In this document: positions 61,558 to 64,000 of the stretch, piece after piece
Layout: the number at the start of each line of letters is the position of its first letter
Position numbering within the stretch: the stretch's first letter is position 1
Assembly (NCBI GenBank): GCA_964448135.1
Contig: CAYUVH010000016.1
Location: 1 to 64,000 of the forward strand
DNA from: CAYUVH01 sp964448135
GTDB taxonomy: Bacteria > Verrucomicrobiota > Verrucomicrobiia > Limisphaerales > UBA8199
DNA length: 64,000 nt
Direction: 5' to 3'
Translations under genes and position numbers: made by a program
The notes under the pieces: model-generated
Told to the model about the DNA's origin: nothing
Database searches by the model: none
Seen by the model: only the letters and a program-made list of their open reading frames with translations

Positions 61558-61782
61558 GTGAAAGCTACGCCGAAAGCATCCACGGAAGCCGCCCGAGGCC
61601 ATGAGACTTTCCTGCGCCAATTCGCCGCCATCCTGAAAAAATTGAAAGCCGCCGCTTATCCGGGTTACATGTGCCTGGAGTATGTCGGGGTGGATTGGGA
61701 AGGCTGCAACCGGACGGACGATGTGTCCGAAACGATCCTGCGGCGCGATCTCCTCCGGCAAACCGAAAAACTATGCGCCTGA
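61558..61782 (+). pseudogene. C-terminal fragment of a sugar isomerase/epimerase-like TIM barrel
   Basis: About 74 codons read the end of an AP-endonuclease-2/xylose-isomerase-like barrel (FAAILKKLKAAAYPGYMCLEYVG, then a DVSETILRRDLLR helix). Its normal protein would need about 270 residues. The stop overlaps the FAH start by ten bases, as in an intact operon. Together with the signal-peptide remnant, the pattern suggests a deletion that joined the start of one gene to the end of another. Confidence 0.5.
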
Positions 61783-62618
61783 TTCGATTTGGAGAATTTA
61801 AGAAGGAAAAACCCGGCCTGCTCGACGCCGCCGGAAAGCGCCGCGATTGCTCCGCCCATGTGGCCGATTTCGACGCGGATTTCTTCGCCAACGGCGGACT
61901 GGAAAAACTCCGCAAGTTGAATCTGAAATCGCTTCCCACCGTTCCGGATTCCCTTCGTTGGGGTGCGCCGGTTGCCCGGCCTTTCAAGGTGATCGGCATT
62001 GGCCTCAACTACAGCGACCACGCGAAGGAATCCGGCATGGAACCTCCCAAGGAGCCCGTGGTTTTCTTCAAAGCCTCCAATACGGTTGTCGGTCCCTACG
62101 ACGAAGTGATGATTCCGCGCGGCAGCGAGAAGACGGATTGGGAGGTCGAACTCGGCGTCGTGATCGGCGCGGAAGCGCGCTATCTCGCGTCGCGGGCCGA
62201 TGCCTGGCGCTGCATCGCGGGTTACTGCGTCAGCAACGATGTCTCCGAGCGCGACTTTCAACTCCATCGCGGCGGGCAATGGGACAAAGGCAAATCCTGC
62301 GACACCTTCAATCCCCTCGGGCCCTGGCTCGCCACGCCGGACGAAATCGCGGACGTCAACAACCTCCCCCTGTCGCTCGATGTGAACGGCCAGTCCCGCC
62401 AGCGCGGCAACACGCGCACGATGATTTTTCCCGTGGACTTCGTCGTGCATTACCTCTCGCAGTTCATGACGCTGGAGCCCGGTGACATCATCACCACCGG
62501 CACGCCGCCCGGCGTCGGCCTCGGCATGAAACCGCCCACCTATCTGAAACCCGGCGACGTCATGGAACTCTCCATCGAAGGCCTCGGCCGCCAGAAACAA
62601 GTCTGCACGCGAGCATGA
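61773..62618 (+). CDS. Fumarylacetoacetate-hydrolase-family protein
   Basis: This 281-residue cytoplasmic enzyme has the FAH fold: IGIGLNYSDHAKESG near residue 72, PVVFFKASNTVVGP, the metal-binding SEKTDWEVELGVVIG (two Glu ligands), DVSERDFQLHRG, and GDIITTGTPPGVG near 240. The family cleaves C-C bonds of 2,4-diketo acids with Mg2+ or Mn2+. With the SDR next to it, hydrolysis of 2,4-diketo-3-deoxy-L-fuconate or -rhamnonate is plausible. Its stop overlaps the SDR start (ATGA). The start overlaps the TIM-barrel remnant. Confidence 0.9.
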   Translation: MRLIRFGEFKKEKPGLLDAAGKRRDCSAHVADFDADFFANGGLEKLRKLNLKSLPTVPDSLRWGAPVARPFKVIGIGLNYSDHAKESGMEPPKEPVVFFKASNTVVGPYDEVMIPRGSEKTDWEVELGVVIGAEARYLASRADAWRCIAGYCVSNDVSERDFQLHRGGQWDKGKSCDTFNPLGPWLATPDEIADVNNLPLSLDVNGQSRQRGNTRTMIFPVDFVVHYLSQFMTLEPGDIITTGTPPGVGLGMKPPTYLKPGDVMELSIEGLGRQKQVCTRA

Positions 62619-63376
62619 GCTTCTCCGACCGCTTCAAAGGGCAAATCGCCGTCGTCACCGGCGGCGCGCAGGGAATTGGCCGGGCAGTGGTGGAGCGGTT
62701 GGCAATGGAGGGCGCGCATGTCGGAGTGCTGGATCGCGACGCGTCGCTGGCGGAGGCGACGTGTCGCGAACTGGCGGCGAGCGGCCTGTCCGTGGAACCC
62801 ATCGTCTGCGATGTCACATCCGATTCCGGCGTCGCCAATTCCTTTGCAAAATTTGCGGCCCGGCACAGCAAATTCGACGTGCTGGTCCATTGCGCGGCCG
62901 TTGTCGGGCCCACCGGAGCGAAGATTGATTCGGTGTCCACGGCGGATTTCGCCGCCGTGTGCAACATTAACCTCGTCGGCAGTTTCATCGTCACGAAACA
63001 CGCCCTCACGCACATGCAGCCGCGCAACTACGGCCGCATCCTCCTCGTCGCGTCCATCGCGGGCAAGGAGGGTAACGCAGGAATGGCCTGTTATTCGGCC
63101 TCCAAAGCGGGGGTCATCGGCCTCGTGAAATCCGTCGGCAAGGAATTCGCCGAGACCAACATCACCATCAACGCCATGGCGCCCGCGACGATCCGCACCG
63201 CCATGGTCGCCGCGATGCCCGAACACCAGGTCAAATACATGACCGACCGCATTCCCAAAAAGCGCTGCGGCACGATCGCGGAAGCCGCGGCGCTGGCGTG
63301 TTGGATCGTGTCCGCGGAGGCGAGTTTCAATACCGGTTTCACTTTCGACCTGACAGGAGGCCGGGCAGTGTATTGA
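62615..63376 (+). CDS. SDR-family dehydrogenase
   Basis: This 253-residue enzyme has the classical short-chain dehydrogenase layout: NAD(P) motif TGGAQGIG at 15-22, Asp40 after beta2 (favours NAD), NAG-like CAAV near 93, and the catalytic Ser147, Tyr160 and Lys164 (YSASK). The C-terminus has the GFTFDLTGGRAVY end. It is co-translated with the FAH gene. In known bacterial fucose/rhamnose pathways an SDR oxidises 2-keto-3-deoxy-L-fuconate and an FAH enzyme cuts the product, so that is the working hypothesis. Confidence 0.92.
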   Translation: MSFSDRFKGQIAVVTGGAQGIGRAVVERLAMEGAHVGVLDRDASLAEATCRELAASGLSVEPIVCDVTSDSGVANSFAKFAARHSKFDVLVHCAAVVGPTGAKIDSVSTADFAAVCNINLVGSFIVTKHALTHMQPRNYGRILLVASIAGKEGNAGMACYSASKAGVIGLVKSVGKEFAETNITINAMAPATIRTAMVAAMPEHQVKYMTDRIPKKRCGTIAEAAALACWIVSAEASFNTGFTFDLTGGRAVY

Positions 63377-63411
63377 ACTGTGGGTCACGCGACTCACCTC
63401 CCGCGCTGAAT

Positions 63412-64000
63412 ATGAAGCTTCGCCCTACCCCCCACCTCCGCCATCTCCTGATCAGTCTGGCTTGTTTGACATTGTTGTTCGCCGTGACCGCTCCCGGCCA
63501 GAATGCCGGCAACGAAGGCTGGCGCGATCTTGTCAGCGGAAATGATTTCCAAGGCTGGGTGAAACGCGGTGGCAAGGCCACCTACGCAATCGAGAACGGC
63601 GAGGTGGTCGGCTCCTGCGTGTTGAATACCGAGAACACGTTTCTTTGCACGGAGAAGGACTACGGCGACTTCATCCTCGAATACGAATTCAAAGTCGATC
63701 CCCGCCTCAACTCTGGCGTTCAGATCCGGAGCGAATGTTTCCCCGAAAAAAAGGAAATCACGTGGGAGGGTAAAAAGATTTCCATTCCCGCCGGCCGGGT
63801 GCATGGCTACCAGGTCGAGATCGATCCCGACGTGCCGCTGCGGCGCATGTGGAGCGCGGGGATTTACGATGAAGCCCGGCGCGGCTGGCTCTTTCCCAAC
63901 GACGGCCCGCGCGGTCCCCAGGCCCAGGCATTCAGCGAGCAGGGCAGGCGCATCTTCAAGCCCGGCGATTGGAATCATGTGCGCGTGGAGGCGATCGGTG
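63412..64000 (+). CDS. DUF1080 (3-keto-disaccharide hydrolase-type) protein, 3' end outside window
   Basis: About 196 residues are visible. A signal peptide (LRHLLISLACLTLLFAV) opens the protein, then the DUF1080 jelly roll: WRDLVSGNDFQGWVKRGGKATYAIENGEVVG, DYGDFILEYEFKVDPRLNSGVQIRS, and YQVEIDP. Members of this family have been shown to hydrolyse 3-keto-glycosides, so it would act after an oxidising enzyme. It begins 35 bases after the SDR stop. The C-terminus lies outside the window. Confidence 0.87.
   Translation, partial: MKLRPTPHLRHLLISLACLTLLFAVTAPGQNAGNEGWRDLVSGNDFQGWVKRGGKATYAIENGEVVGSCVLNTENTFLCTEKDYGDFILEYEFKVDPRLNSGVQIRSECFPEKKEITWEGKKISIPAGRVHGYQVEIDPDVPLRRMWSAGIYDEARRGWLFPNDGPRGPQAQAFSEQGRRIFKPGDWNHVRVEAIG

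Overview
The window looks like a chromosomal piece of a heterotrophic member of the Verrucomicrobiota, most likely a soil or sediment lineage of the Pedosphaera/Limisphaerales type. This placement is inference. It rests on a Gloeo_Verruco-repeat protein, many very large secreted beta-rich proteins rich in Thr/Asn with the xFYRL-type C-terminus, several one-gene pseudopilins with the FTLIELL segment, a PEP-CTERM protein, sulfatase and rare glycoside hydrolase families, and scarce Shine-Dalgarno motifs. I see no plasmid, phage or complete transposon genes and no rRNA. One tRNA gene, tRNA-Ser(CGA), is present.

Layout. 1-6.4 kb: a truncated FAD monooxygenase, a GNAT acetyltransferase with a TPR scrap behind it, an NHL/beta-helix exoprotein and a pseudopilin. 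6.5-16.6 kb: a sulfatase, a Na+/H+ antiporter with a promoter and structured leader, a glycosyltransferase-HAD fusion, small membrane proteins, a chain of overlapping minus-strand genes (methyltransferase and a decayed CBS gene), and signalling proteins with intact or degenerate receiver domains. 16.7-21.7 kb: two secreted repeat proteins in one operon. 22-26.4 kb: small genes, HU, decayed genes and the tRNA.

26.4-41.4 kb, all on the minus strand, is the most coherent unit. It holds two FAD-oxidoreductase/SGNH-hydrolase fusion proteins, a one-piece propeller histidine kinase with its NarL-type regulator, a pseudopilin and an Ig-like exoprotein. A perfect palindrome, TTACAC-N4-GTGTAA, occurs exactly three times that I can find in the window. 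Each copy lies 37-80 bp upstream of a start codon in this unit, so it is a strong candidate for the operator of the local two-component system.

41.5-64 kb: a SWIM-SNF2 helicase, then a glycan-oriented region. This region has GH172/DUF2961, a five-bladed-propeller glycosidase-like protein, an alkaline-phosphatase-fold enzyme with an OPA-type transporter, an EEP nuclease/phosphatase with a LamG-like domain, and a regulator that joins two integrase-like DNA-binding modules to a phosphorylation-dead receiver and a LuxR HTH. It continues with two more LamG-like proteins, a pseudopilin, a zinc-ribbon lipoprotein, a GH106 rhamnosidase, an FAH-family hydrolase, an SDR dehydrogenase and a DUF1080 protein cut by the window end. 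The likely common theme is secretion, binding and breakdown of plant or algal polysaccharide, followed by deoxysugar oxidation in the cytoplasm.
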